From assembly GCF_013373865.1 (NCBI RefSeq), contig NC_050475.1, forward strand, positions 13,551,821 to 13,615,820: a DNA stretch of 64,000 nucleotides, given 5' to 3'. Under the pieces are notes generated by a model. The model searched no databases and was not told where the DNA came from. It worked only from the letters and a program-made list of their open reading frames with translations. Both the position numbers and the translations under genes were made by a program. This DNA is from Monomorium pharaonis (Eukaryota; Arthropoda; Insecta; Hymenoptera; Formicidae). Below, one piece after another: positions 36,697-47,593 of the stretch (position 1 is its first letter; every line of letters begins with the position of its first letter).

Positions 36697-36792
36697 GTGT
36701 GCTTTCCAGCATTAGTGTGAGAAAGAACATATCAATGTGTCTCACTCACATTAGTGGACATGTGTTACACTGTGTTTTGCTGGAAAGCACAC
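36697..36792. repeat. 96-bp hairpin element
   Basis: GTGTGCTTTCCAGCA (36697) and TGCTGGAAAGCACAC (ending 36792) are perfect 15-bp inverted repeats. A second smaller hairpin (GTGTGAGAAAG... / ...GTGTCTCACTCAC) lies inside. It could be a very short MITE or a structured transcript. Confidence 0.6.
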
Positions 36793-37184
36793 CTAATCTC
36801 TGCGAGAACTCGAATTCGAAGCGAATAGAGACTATAGACGAAATAAAAATGCGAAAGGAGGGGGGGGGGGGAAGACGAGTGAGTAGCGAGAGAGACTTTG
36901 CAAAAAGAACATGCATAAACGTGTCGAGCATAAGGCACGTCCTTTGGAACAAGTGATAGAATAAAGTATCAGTAGTATCTCCTTGTGAGACTTGAACAAC
37001 GATTACCAGATAAAGATCAAAAACTAAAAATATTTGAGAAAAATATATATAATACTTAGAAAAATATTTAAGTTAATTAAAGATGAGAACCAAGAATATC
37101 GTATCAGATTCAATCATGAGCTGTTAAACCTGATAAAGAGTAGACATGGTCAAATTTATAAAATCGCAAAGATTGATGAGCCTC

Positions 37185-38217
37185 CCCAGCTAGCCAGGCC
37201 TCTTAAAATCACATATCGTGAAAGCTTTACAGCAAGGATTGTTTCAATTTTGACAACAATTTTATGACAAGTAATTGTCTGTTGCTTTGTTTTCTAAAAG
37301 TTTTGAGCAAATTTACGGCAAAAGTTTTCATCACACAATGCTGCAAATAACAGAGAAAGACTTGTACATAAATATTACGTATAGAAATTACAAGATTTGT
37401 TTCGACACGATAAAATGCAAAATTTAAGCAAATAACAGAGCAAACCTTGCTACACGACATGACAATAAATTTATGGCAGAAACAGGAAATCTTGTTAAGC
37501 ACAGAATAACGGCAAATTGATAGCAAGAATAAAATAAAACTTGCCGAGCATACTTTCGCAACAAAATTGCGACAAGGTGTGTCCGTAAACAGCTTAGTTT
37601 TTGTTGGCAAGGCTTGTCGCAAATAGTATGACGCACATTTTATGCAAATAACAGGGTTGCATTATCGGGTTTTAAACTTTATTTCTGACTTTACTATCTA
37701 TCTCGAGATGGCGCATTTCTCGTGAAAAAGATTTACCTACTGGATTAATAAAAGGGGCTCATCGAGAACAGAGAACCAAGTACGATTGCACCATTCACAT
37801 TTGATGTTGGACTAATCAGTCTAATATTTTATTTTTGTTGATCTAAATTTCGACAATATTTGTTCTGTTCTTGCCACAAATTTGCTATTATATTGTGCAT
37901 AGCAAGGTTTGCCTTGTTTTTGCCACAAATTTGCTATCATGCTATGTACAGCAAGGTTTGCTCTATTCTTGCCACAAATTTGTTATCATATTGTGTACAG
38001 CAAGGTTTGCCTTGTTCTTGCTGCAAATTTGTTGTTATGCTTTACTAGTAAATTTTACCCTGTTATTTGCATAAAATATGCGTCATACTATTTACAACAA
38101 GCCTTGCCAACAAAAGCTAAGCTTAATGCGGACACACCTTGTCGTAATTTTGTTGCAAAGGTTTGCTCGAGTTTGCGGCAAACTTCGCGCAAAGTTTGCG
38201 TCATTTTGCTAGCTGGG
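37185..38217 (-). mobile_element. CCCAGCTAGC element, copy 2 (1033 bp)
   Basis: It starts CCCAGCTAGCCAGGCCTCTT and ends TCATTTTGCTAGCTGGG, inverted relative to copy 1, with TC on both outer sides as the 2-bp duplication. It is nearly collinear with copy 1 throughout, including the tandem subunits (37870-38045). Confidence 0.9.
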
Positions 38218-38429
38218 TCCATAATGCATAATGGAGGAGGAGAGAGCAAAAAGAATATGTGATGCAGCCTTCATGTCGACAACATGGCGAGTAGGACGCG
38301 CTAGATCAGCAAAATTAGCTACACTAGCAAAAATTATTTTTGTAAAGTGTTTTTTTATGTCATAAATGTTTCTCTCCTGTTGCTGGTCTAGCCAAGGATA
38401 GGAACAAATTTGAATAATTTAGTTTATAA

Positions 38430-39430
38430 TTTATATTGTTTATAATTTTTTATTACATGTGCATGGAAAGTCATCCATTACGCGTCCTCTTTTGGGCGGA
38501 AAACATTTTTCCACAAAAACAGTTATCTCATACAAATAATTATTTCACCGTTTTTGTCTTACTAATAGATATCGCAAACAATGAAATAATATGTTCTTAC
38601 ACTATTTTTCTGCACGCTTACCTTGTTCTCTGCACATTTTCCTTTGTTATTACAATCGTATTTGTAGCACGCACATGGTAAAACGTACATGAATTACTGC
38701 TACGAATTACTTTCACAGAATTATCAATGCATCATCGCTTTTGCAAATCTAATCTTAGCTAACTTGTCAATTTATACCATAAGATATCAGTTATATCAAG
38801 ATCATACAAGTGTAGTAATAAAAGCAAACAAAACATGAGCTAAACATGTAGAAAAGTAATGCAGAAAAGTATTTCGCGGCTTACACTATCAATTGGAAGG
38901 AAAAACAATAAAATAAATTACTTGTGTGAGAAAACTGTTTTGTGGGAAATCCACTTTTCGAATGAAAAAGAAACACGAAAAGGATAACTTTTTACGCACA
39001 TATAATAAAAATAGTATTTTTATAAATATAAAATAAAAATATTTAAAAAAAAAACGTATAAAAGTAGTGCAACTTATGCGGCACTCTCATATAAATAAAC
39101 GCACTTATACGCAAAAGCTCACTTCCCACACTTGTTACAAAATGTACTATTTTTTGCATAAATGGAATACGATTTAAGAAAAAAATTATATTTTCTTTAA
39201 TGTCATTTTTTCATAAAATCGGTTGGTGTAACTAATTTTCCTTTATAATCAATTTTTAATTCATTTATAATAATTGGTTGTAAAATTTATTTTTATCAGT
39301 TAATATTTTTTCATGCTCCTTTCTTTTTTCTAATTGTTATTATTTAGATACTTTGTCATAAGCCTTAATGGAAAATAGAGCTTTCCGTAAAAAAATTGTA
39401 TTTTTTCACAAAGTTTCCCGGATTTGGAAA
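38430..39430 (+). repeat. Dispersed AT-rich repeat related to 58017-58480
   Basis: The order ACAGAATTATCAATGCATCA, TCGCTTTTGCAAATCTAATC, TAACTTGTCAATTTATACC and, further on, CTTGTTACAAAATGTACTAT recurs with changes at 58080-58160 and 58325-58345. No terminal repeats were defined. No coding potential is supported. Confidence 0.5.
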
Positions 39431-39476
39431 TTTTAAGCTTCATACTCGAATTTAGACTTAAAAATATAAGATGTGA

Positions 39477-41320
39477 TGTGACAGCCGCAGGCTGCTGTCC
39501 GTCACAAGGGCCTTATCGGCCCTTACGCGTTAACATCACGCGGGTCCTGCGTCCTCCCGCTCGGGAACGGACGCGAAAGCGTGATCTCGTGTTTTTGTGT
39601 GTGTGACGTCCCGTGTGTTGTCCGTTTATTAATTGTTAAGATTTTTGCGAGCGCTGCATCGCGAGCGTGGCGGAGATCGGGGGCCCTGGAGATTTATTTT
39701 GTAAGTTCTGGCGTCTCGTCTCGACGGAAGGACCATCCCGCGAAGCAAGATCAACGAGGGATTTACAGAAGACCCTTTTCGAGCGAGGGTCCGCAGGTAA
39801 TACCGCCCTTATCTTGCCTACAATTTCCATCTCGTGAGAATTCCGATACTGCCGCCGAATCACGCTTTCAGTATTTAGCGAAAGCGCGCGAGGCCGGTGT
39901 CCCGACGGGGCGACTTCAAATCCGATCCCGCATAAGTTCCGGCGGAGATCGCGACAGCTTATAATCAGTAAACGCTCTCGTCGAAGAGGAGATAACGGTC
40001 CGGTGGCGGAGGATGCGCCCGGCAAGGAGAGAAGAATTTGTCGCAGAGGAAAGCGCCAAAAATTCTCGTGCACGGGGCCCAACAGTACCGCCACGCTTGG
40101 ATCGATCAGTAGACAACGGTGTGCACGCCGCGCGTTGCGCGAAAATCGATTTTGGAAAACCGCGGCCAATAAGGGCCCGGCTTATCGGAGGCAAGGTGAG
40201 GCGCGTCGTCGAGCGGCCTTCACAGGATCCAGGATCCCTCACTCAAACTGCGGACGTTGTATTGTCTTATGTGTGCGATCCAGATCCCGAAATATCGTGT
40301 AAGAGGACGCAGGAGCTGAAAACCTCCCGATCCGGACAAGGCCGAGACGAAAGAGCCGGCTTGGTAAGACGAGCGTCGTATTAGAATTGTAAAGCCACCG
40401 ATTTCACGATTGGGCGACTCGCGAAAGAGTCACGAATTTATTACGGTTTTGTAGTCGTTAGATTAGAGTCACGGATTTATTGGAGTATCGTTGCTTCGCC
40501 CGATCGCGCCCGCCCATGTGAGTTCGCTCCATGCTGTTCGTGTTGTATTATAATTGCGTTGCGTGTGCGTCCCGATCCGCAGCCGAGTCAATTGTAATTT
40601 CGTCCTGTAGTCGTGTCGCGAGTTATTAACCGCGTTGTAAATTGTCGCGCATTTATAAATTATTGTTAGTAAAATTGGATTTAATCTGTCGCATCGGCAT
40701 CGCGAATTTCTGTCAATTGCGCTTTCGTCTAATTTCATATCCTTGTCTTGTATCGCCTCGTTGGCGAGCTCATAATAATTATCGCGCATATTACTCGCGG
40801 GATCTTGTAACGTGTGGAAGAGCACGAGTCCGTCGCGTGCCGCGCGGGCTCGGAGTTACTGTTCGTCCCGATCGTCCTTAGCGAAACTGTTATCCCATCG
40901 GGAGTTGGGCGTCCACCAACGACGCAGGATAAAGCGTAGACAAGTCGGAGAATTCCCGCGTACGCAAAATAATCCGTTTGTTAATTATCCCGTATTCGTG
41001 GAATTTAATTCCAAGCGGTCGTCAGCTTGTGCCGCCCGCGAATCACCATCGCCACTCAACAGAGCCGTATAATCTTGTATCGTCCATTGCTAAATATATT
41101 TGTTAATCTTGTTGTTAAATTCACGTTGTGTCAATAATTCTTTCGCCTTCCCGATTCCATCCGCCCGCGTCGAACCTCCCCCTCTGCCATTTTAGGGCTG
41201 AGTAGCTGGCTATCGGAGCCGCTAACGCCCCGGTCGTCTACGAGGCTTATTCTTTTCGCGACTTAGCTAATTTGAGCGCAATCTCCCGTGGATTGCAAAA
41301 AGAGTGGTACGCTCAACGTA
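39477..41320 (+). mobile_element. GC-rich LTR-like block
   Basis: The block rises sharply in GC content from a hairpin start TGTGACAGCCGCAGGCTGCT / GTCCGTCACA. It has scattered short frames without recognisable motifs. Just beyond its right end TGGCGCCC (41329) could be a tRNA-primer site as found next to LTRs. Length and composition would suit a long BEL/Pao-like LTR, but there is no second copy in the window and no pol sequence. An unrelated GC-rich repeat or an untranslated exon cannot be excluded. Confidence 0.3.
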
Positions 41321-41717
41321 CCTGGCGCCCTATCGAATAATTTTGTAGAAAATCTTACGAGAAACGGTCGCCTCGACACTCGGGCGACTAAGAGCCGCGA
41401 CCAGGGACGGAGGCAAAGTTGGCCGTCGCTCGCGAGCACGGTTACAAAGGATAGGTCGATTTGATTTTTTACAGGCAATTTTTGATTTTTTTTGACATCG
41501 TTCTTTATCATCGTTCATCAATTTTATTAAAATATATAATAAAAACAAAATTTACTATAATTTTAATCAATTTTAATTAATTAAATAATTTTAATGAATT
41601 TAATAAAATGTTATTAGTATAGATATTCTTCGATATTCATGTTGTCCCATAATTACTATTTTAAAAGTAAATTTCTAAGAGAAAATTCCATGATCACCTA
41701 AATTCACATAAATTTAC

Positions 41718-42021
41718 CTCTCACATCCAGTCACGTGGCAATTGGTGAGCTTTCCTTTCAGAGGATTGCTCTGGCCGCTTGTATTAAGTCGCTCAGGCTG
41801 CAAAATATACAAATCTGTTTTCTTCTCGCAAGCGCGCAATTTTCTCGGATAATGAGCGGAAGTGGCCCGTGTGGTCGGTGGCGAGGCCGGTGTCGCTGGC
41901 GCAACCATTGGAAATCTCGCATACACATTGTTTTCATCTGATGTCATTTCGTCCGCCGAGTCAGCGGGCGTCAGTGACTCGAACTCGTGTGTTTCCTCGT
42001 CATCGGTGAATACCAAATCGT
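41718..42021 (-). CDS. Calcium channel alpha-2/delta subunit, penultimate coding exon
   Basis: This exon belongs to the same minus-strand gene as 10560-10848, 47017-47213 and 47594-47766. It is 304 nt long, preceded by the acceptor TTTATCCTTTGCAG and followed by donor GTAAAT. It starts with two bases that complete an Asp codon, then reads an acidic, Ser/Thr-rich linker (D-D-L-V-F-T-D-D-E-E-T-H-E-F-E-S). After this comes the conserved family block with C-E-K-K-T-D-L-Y-I-L-Q-P, G-Q-S-N-P-L-K-G-K-L-T-N-C-H and G-C-E-R split across the intron. This region lies in the delta part, outside the membrane. Comparison with remembered alpha-2/delta proteins is strong for the second half of the exon; the linker is variable in the family. 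Confidence 0.9.
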
Positions 42022-42394
42022 CTGCAAAGGATAAACGCGTTTTTCTATGATTCTCAATGATTTACTGAGTAAACAAAATATTTGCGGTTTGCGGAATTGA
42101 TTGTAATATTGTAGCAGTAGATTGGTGTCAGCTATGTGTTTTGTTATTTACTGCTACTTCTCTATCGTAAAAAAATTACAAAATTACACAGAAGAGTTGT
42201 AGAATATTCTAAAATTTATATAAAATTTTTTAATGTTACACAAAAAATGCTACAAAAAAATTTTATCACAACGTAAAAGTGCATTTGATGTGTATTTTTA
42301 CATTAATATTTTATGAATTAAACAAATAAAATGAAATGAATATCTTTTTATACTTATTTATCAAGGCAAATGTTATATAATATTTGAAATGTTA

Positions 42395-42540
42395 TACAGG
42401 ATATTCCAGATCAACCGTAAGAGCAGGCACGTACGCATTCTTCATGAAAAACTAAGTCGAAAATATCAATAGCAAAATGTTGAGGGGTCAATAGTTTTTA
42501 AATGGTGAGCCTTTGAAACTTCCCAACCACAAGCTGTGAA
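42395..42540 (+). repeat. Left member of an inverted repeat pair within one intron
   Basis: ATTCCAGATCAACCGTAAGA, ATAGCAAAATGTTGAGGGGT and CAATAGTTTT are the reverse complement of 46935-46796. The outer ends CAGGATATTCCAGATCAACC and AGGGTGTTTCAGATCAACC resemble termini of mariner-like MITEs, but the two sides are 4.4 kb apart and no transposase lies between them. Confidence 0.7.
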
Positions 42541-42593
42541 CAGGGTGACCAGATTGGGCTATATGTCGTAAATTGGGCTACCTAAGTACCGAC

Positions 42594-42634
42594 TTGGCGA
42601 TCGAATTTTAACCCGAGGCGACTGGTCGCCAATT
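42594..42634. repeat. Short hairpin TTGGCGA/TCGCCAA
   Basis: TTGGCGATCG... and ...GGTCGCCAA pair over about 8 bp around a 24-bp loop with AACCCGAGG. It may be chance. Confidence 0.3.
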
Positions 42635-42769
42635 AAGTTATAGCTATTCTTAAATCTCATTTATTTTTAAAAAGTGATGTTGTCATACGTTAAAATTATC
42701 GAACGGAAAGCGACCTTATTGTACTTTTTAACTTTCGCGTTACCGTCTTTTCATATTATTTTGTTAAGT

Positions 42770-44115
42770 TTTATTAGAGATAAGACACCGAGTGAGTGCT
42801 CAATCCAAAATTGTATCGAAGACGGAAAAGGAGCAGCCGTCGAGAGAGTTTTGTCGCGAGCTACCGACAGTGGATGGGACCCCTCGTAGAGAGTTTCCCA
42901 GCCGAGCCATGCGTCGGGCCCCGCTGCGAGTTGCCGTTCCTGAACTAGGATACTGACCCCGCAAGGATACAGCGTTACCGAAAGATGATTCTCTAGGTGA
43001 ATAACGCCGAGGGCACGCCACCGGGCTGCAGACCGGGGGAGCGGCCATATCATTGCCAACCGCCCGTCACCAAACTCGGCTCGGTCGCGGCCTGGCCAGC
43101 CGGACCAGTCGAAGCGGCAGGGCACGAGAGATCTCGCATTCGAAAATCGACACGTTCTGATTCCGCAAAATTCCGAGGGATGAAGTGGCGCTGCGATGGA
43201 TCGAGAATCCTGCGAGGCGGACGGATCTACCTACTGGAAATCGAAGCGCACACGCGCCTGCGCGAGGGCTCGAGCCGGCCGACGTGGGACCGGGGTTCCT
43301 CACTGTTCGGCGAGCCGTGCTTTGATGCGTATCGACGAGGACTTGCCCTGGCTAACTCATCCCGGTGGACCAGGAACTCTGTTGTAAAGCCATCACTCGG
43401 CAGTCTTCAGGAATTGCGTAAGATTCGGTTAAGGCGGTCGACTCTCGTGCGAATCTGGATAAAGAATACCGTTCCTTTTCGTGTTACCGGTAATTCGGAA
43501 TCCGCTACCGTTGTTGTTGTTGCTTTTGCGTTTGAGAAACTCGAAATAAAGAGTAAAGTCTCGTTGCCGCACAAGAGATTGGACCGACTGGTCCCGAATA
43601 TCGATTCATTAAGTACGTTCCTCTCGGACAAAGCCGGCACCGACAGTCACCTTTAGTTAAGAGTAATTGTTAATTGCTATCGTTTATTGTATTGTAACGT
43701 TTATTATTCTCGCGATTACTATTTCCGTGGACTTGTTGTTGTTGTTGTTCGAGCGGAGAGCCTCGTCGGCCTCCCCCCTCGTATAATAGATTTTCTGAAG
43801 TTTCCGCATTTTCTCTGTTCGTGGATACTTATTTCCGTTTCAATCGCGTCAATCGGTGATTCGGTGAATCTCGTGTTCCGCTAACTTGAGTAATGTCAAT
43901 TATTTCTGCTTATTACCGTACTCGTTAGTTATTCGAAAAATATACTTTTATCAGTGTTATTCATTAAAAAATTGTATACCGATTCTATCCTGCCTCAATC
44001 CGGAATCTTCACACCTTCCCCTTATTTAAGAACCACGCTCCTCTATCGCTTCGGGTAAAGAGCTACCGGCATTCGTAACGCTTTCTTTTTAGCTACCAAA
44101 TTATCGTAAAGTATT
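42770..44115 (+). mobile_element. Second GC-rich LTR-like block
   Basis: Composition resembles 39477-41320 (CG-dinucleotide-rich, TTGTTAATTG-type segments, TTGTTGTTGTTGTT at 43736). A segment around 43960-44010 (ATTAAAAAATTGTATACCGA) could be a 3' end region. A 219-codon open frame (42997-43656) was examined; it has no motif I recognise and is not annotated as a gene. Termini and duplication were not found. Confidence 0.3.
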
Positions 44116-44160
44116 GTGTGGCGCGGAGATCCGCGCTTAGCGCCCAAAAATATAATATTT

Positions 44161-44330
44161 CGAAGATACCCTTTTTTGCCAGTTACCGATACCGTTGAGA
44201 GAGCATTCTCGAGCGATATTTCGAAAATACCGTTTTCGCGAGTTACCGATATATCGTTGGGAGAGCATTTTCAAGCTCCTTTTTGGAGATATCGTTTTCG
44301 TAAGCTACCGATTTCATTGAGAAAGCGTTA
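44161..44330 (+). repeat. Three tandem about 60-bp units
   Basis: Each unit has GATA-CC-TTTT, GAGTTACCGAT or GCTACCGAT, and GAGAGAGCATT or GAGAAAGCGTT in the same order. Spacing is 60 to 63 bp. No coding role is seen. Confidence 0.6.
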
Positions 44331-44614
44331 CCAGTTAACCTGTATAGGCGTTACCGATTAATTGGTCGTAGCCCCTTCGGACCTGGCGGTCCCCGAAGGA
44401 AAGCTACATCGCAACGGATATTCCAATGAGTAACACCCGGGACATCCTACAAGAATATTTTAGAATATGTAAAATATCTTAAGATATCATATGATATTGC
44501 ATTAATATATTTCGATATCCTAAGAAGATATCTTAAAATATTATAAGATATCATAAGATATTCTAATATATGTCTTACAATATCCTATTTAATAGGTCTT
44601 ACGATATCTTATTT

Positions 44615-44687
44615 AAAGGATATGATGCGATATTATTTGGATATAATAGGACCTATTATATCCAAATAATATCGCATCATATCCTTT
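44615..44687. repeat. Perfect 36-bp stem hairpin
   Basis: The arm starting AAAGGATATGATGCGATATT (44615-44650) is followed by a single A and its exact reverse complement (44652-44687). The one-base loop and lack of any mismatch suggest a recent duplication-inversion. The first copy of the element has only one arm of it (35327-35362). Confidence 0.9.
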
Positions 44688-45144
44688 AGCTCTACTATGG
44701 AGCGTGAATCAAGTGTAAAGGGAAAGTGAATTATAATGTAATGAAAGAATGACAAAAGCGTAAATTAAATGTCTAAAAAGCATAGATTAAAACATCAGAA
44801 CATAAAGAAAGTACACTTATCAAAACAATGTGGCATATTAACGATATTAAAAAATTATAAAAAATGACATTACATAATTTTTTTGTTTTATACGAATAGA
44901 CAAAAACAGATTTCTTAATAAGTTATTCCTCATGCTATTTCGCGCGCATATGTAAAAATGAGTAAAAAACTGTAAAACTTTATATTTATTTATAAGAATA
45001 TAAGTTAATTATATGTGTTTCATGCTTCTGACAACATCTATTGTAATGATCTATAACAAATATGTATGCATAAACAAGAAGTGTTTATAGATCATCACGA
45101 AACGTTAAGGTCATTGTACGTACATTTCCTTAATCGTAACCGTA

Positions 45145-45195
45145 AAAAATTGAGCAATACGTCGGCGTTGGTTGACACTTGGATGGGTGACCGTT
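45145..45195 (+). ncRNA. 5S rRNA-like segment (pseudo), second GGATATCC element
   Basis: TTGAGCAATACGTCGGCGTT then GGTTGACACTTGGATGGGTG and ACCG match the 5S internal control region, and box-C-like ACTTGGATGGGTGACCG is nearly exact. The upstream part of 5S is not recognisable. Confidence 0.55.
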
Positions 45196-45734
45196 TTTTC
45201 GGATACAGAGATTAAACATGCTTTAACAAATACGACTTGGTTAAAACTTGTATAGTCTTCTTCCTTTTACAAAATTACCGTAGAAATAATTAGAATTTTT
45301 TATTTTTTGTTCAAGTTTTTTTCAATTCTCAGAAACTTTTAAAAATACTTAGAAATATTCAAAAATTTTCTAAATTAATCCGAACTTTTTTCCAAAAAAT
45401 TTTCTAAATTAACCCGAATTTCATTTTTGAAATTTTTCTGAGAAACATTCCAATTTTTATTAAAAATCGGAACATTTATCAGAAATCATAAAAAAAATCT
45501 AAAAAATTTTGACAAATTTTTTCAGGATATATTATGAGATCTCAGGAAATTCCTTGAACATCCTCTGGATATCTTTTGAGATATCTACAGGATGTCAAAT
45601 CGGTAGACATTTGTACATTTCTTGGATATCCCTTGAATATCTGAGATAATCCACGGATATCCAAAAGATATTGCAATATTCCAAAATGAGATCCTAGCGA
45701 CATCCTTAGGATAAAATGTGTTGTATGTGAATAT

Positions 45735-46640
45735 CAATTGCAATTAATTTGATGAAACATTATTTATATGAATAAAAAGTACCTGTTTCTGAAATACGTT
45801 TTATGTATAAATAAATTAATAAATAAAATCATTATTAATTAAATTATCCAAACAAATTATGATATGGGAGGAAAGAGAATATAGTGAAGGAATCGAAGTA
45901 AGCAAGTAATAAGTCGTATTATTATTACAAATTACATTTTAATCCTCGCTTGACGGAGTAGGGTCCTTTTAGGATCCCAACGATAAAAGCCTATAAATTG
46001 AATAGTTTTTATGCAATTAACGTCAAAATTTTTATATTAGAATTTTAAGGATTGCTGATTTCAAATCTAATGTCGAAAATGCAAAATTCAAAATGGCAGA
46101 TCCAAAATGGCGAATTTAAAATATCCATATATAAACAAAGAATCAAAATGTACAAATTTTACACAAAAACATTCTTCTAACGGTTTTTGGGATTGCTGAA
46201 AGGACCCCACTTCGTCGACGATGTGATAAAATAGGTCTTCGCGTCAAGTGAGGATTAAATAATCTATTAAATAATCTTTCAAAAATTTTTAAAGTAGGTG
46301 TTCAAAATGGCCATCACTCATTTCAATACAATACTGAGTACGTCTAATTAAATTTTTTCTCATTATAATTCAGAATTTCGTTCATTTCATTTCTTAAATA
46401 TGACATATTTATTTACATCAAGTCCAAATTTAAAATGTAAATGTTTTCTAATATTATTTATAAAAGAACGTTTTGAAAAGAAGTTTTGGAAATGTTTGTC
46501 GATTGATGTTTTAATATTATTTAATTGGATAATTTAATTAATATTTATTTTATTTATTAATTTATTTATACATAAAACGTATTTCAGAAACACACTTTTT
46601 ATTGATATAAATGATGTTTTATCGAATTTGCAACTGATAT
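45735..46640. repeat. Palindromic element, arms about 120 bp
   Basis: The left arm (45735-45855) with CTGAAATACGTTTTATGTAT and AAATAAATTAATAAATAAA is the reverse complement of 46505-46640. The loop contains the TTAA MITE at 45943-46254. Confidence 0.65.
45943..46254. mobile_element. TTAA-flanked MITE, 312 bp
   Basis: Termini TCCTCGCTTGACG and CGTCAAGTGAGGA are inverted repeats with one mismatch, and TTAA lies on each side (45939-45942, 46255-46258). Inner AGGGTCCTTTTAGGATCC and GGACCCCACTTCGTCGACG extend the pairing loosely. The interior words AAAATGGCAGATCCAAAATG recur in changed form at 60449-60475. Confidence 0.75.
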
Positions 46641-46795
46641 TACTTCTTGCAATTGGACTCAATTTTAAAATACAGCAATAAATGTTAATAGAGATTTCAC
46701 AGATTTGTACGGTGCAATACCGTGCCATTTAGCGGTACTCGTCAAAAAGTCCGGCCGGCCGCTTGGTTGCGTCGCGTCTGACGGCGCGAGCATCA

Positions 46796-46935
46796 CGACC
46801 TGTGGTTGGAAAGATTTAAAGTTTACCGTTTGAAAACTATTGACCCCTCAACATTTTGCTATTAACATTTTCGACTCAGTTTTTCATGAGGAATACGTAC
46901 ATGCCGGCTCCAGCGGTTGATCTGAAACACCCTTT
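46796..46935 (-). repeat. Right member of the intronic inverted repeat pair
   Basis: AAACTATTGACCCCTCAACA, TTTTGCTATTAACATTTTCG and CGGTTGATCTGAAACACCCT mirror 42395-42540. It ends about 80 bp from the exon at 47017. Confidence 0.7.
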
Positions 46936-47016
46936 ATATATTATTATTCGTATATTATTCGCATAATTCGTTATTTAGTTTAGCGTGCAAATATAGATCC
47001 ATTTTTGAAATACTAC

Positions 47017-47213
47017 CATCCATTACATCGTTGGCTAATGTCAGTGTCGTTCGCCACAAATCTCGAATATTGAGACTTAAAGTCAAAGTCCAGAGAAAAT
47101 TGCCGAATGCTGCCATTGTTTTTATAATAGAATCAGAAACACTTCGCGGCGCTGACGACTGATGAGATTCTTGAGAACTGCAGGTTCCTTGATAATCAAT
47201 AACGGTCACTTTT
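47017..47213 (-). CDS. Calcium channel alpha-2/delta subunit, internal exon
   Basis: The exon is 197 nt. It follows acceptor ATGTTTCAG and ends at ATG|GTAGTA. The first base completes the Arg codon of the upstream exon, giving R-K-V-T-V-I-D-Y-Q-G-T-C, which matches the conserved Y-D-Y-Q-x-x-C element of alpha-2/delta proteins. A Ser-rich segment and a moderately hydrophobic stretch (F-G-N-F-L-W-T-L-T-L-S-L-N-I) follow. The frame stays open past the chosen donor to a stop at 46955. The donor was preferred because it joins in phase to the Asp-rich start of the next exon. Reading through would end the protein without its conserved C-terminal cysteine region. Confidence 0.82.
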
Positions 47214-47593
47214 CTGAAACATCATATGAAATATCTCATTGCCCAAAGTATCATAAAGAAATCACTATTTTTATTTTTGCAAAAGATATACATAAATTTT
47301 TGAAAAACCGAGACATGTATATGTCTCACCAGGCACGTTAACATATTATAGAAAAAGATTAATATCGTCTGTTTTAACACATTTCCAAACAGCACGTACA
47401 CTAAAATCAGGATATGAGGCATCTTAAAGATGTTTAAACGTTTTAAACTTAATATGTTAAAGACAATTTGATAATATCTTTAAAAATCTTGTTTTAAACG
47501 ATCCTAATTTTAAATGTACAAAATTCAACATTTGTGTACAATTTAGCAATACTTCGTTCGCATGTGTAGATATCTTTTATATAATAATTTTAC
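47214..47593 (-). other. 380-bp intron of the alpha-2/delta gene
   Basis: Donor GTAAAA at 47593 and acceptor TTTCAG at 47214. It is AT-rich with nothing else recognised. Confidence 0.8.

Larger units (their letters stand above)
10849..41717 (-). other. Last intron of the alpha-2/delta gene (about 30.9 kb)
   Basis: The donor side reads GAGAG followed by GTAAAT at 41717, and the acceptor side ends TTTTTTCACAG at 10849, both on the minus strand. The phases of the flanking exons match (AG plus A gives Arg). The intron is made almost wholly of the mobile elements listed individually below. It is possible that another small exon hides inside; the protein alignment recalled for the family (CER followed directly by PF) gives no room for one. 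Confidence 0.75.
44400..45733 (+). mobile_element. GGATATCC-rich element, copy 2 (left end lost)
   Basis: From GGATATTCCAATGAGTAACA to CCTTAGGATAAAATGTG it is collinear with the outer parts of copy 1, but without the A3, MITE and piggyBac-like insertions. It therefore serves as the unfilled reference for those. The left terminus is missing and the right terminus is diverged (TGTTGTATGTG in place of TGCTGTGTGGG). Confidence 0.7.
42022..47016 (-). other. Second-last intron of the alpha-2/delta gene (about 5.0 kb)
   Basis: The donor is ATG|GTAGTA at 47016 and the acceptor TTTGCAG at 42022. The donor choice rests on phase and on the acidic sequence it joins. The intron contains a GC-rich LTR-like block, a minisatellite, the second GGATATCC element, a TTAA MITE and a pair of inverted repeats near both its ends (42395-42540 and 46796-46935). 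Confidence 0.65.

Noticed and set aside
39424..41072. Several frames of 60 to 177 codons in the first GC-rich block
   Set aside because: They overlap in many frames and on both strands, with no domain signature; composition alone explains them.
41329..41346. TGGCGCCC as a retroviral primer-binding site
   Set aside because: Only eight bases fit, there is no gag or pol downstream and the LTR boundary is not defined, so it is mentioned only as weak support.
42997..43656. 219-codon frame in the GC-rich block
   Set aside because: No recognisable motif, overlapping frames of similar length on the other strand, and such frames are common in CG-rich sequence with few stop codons.
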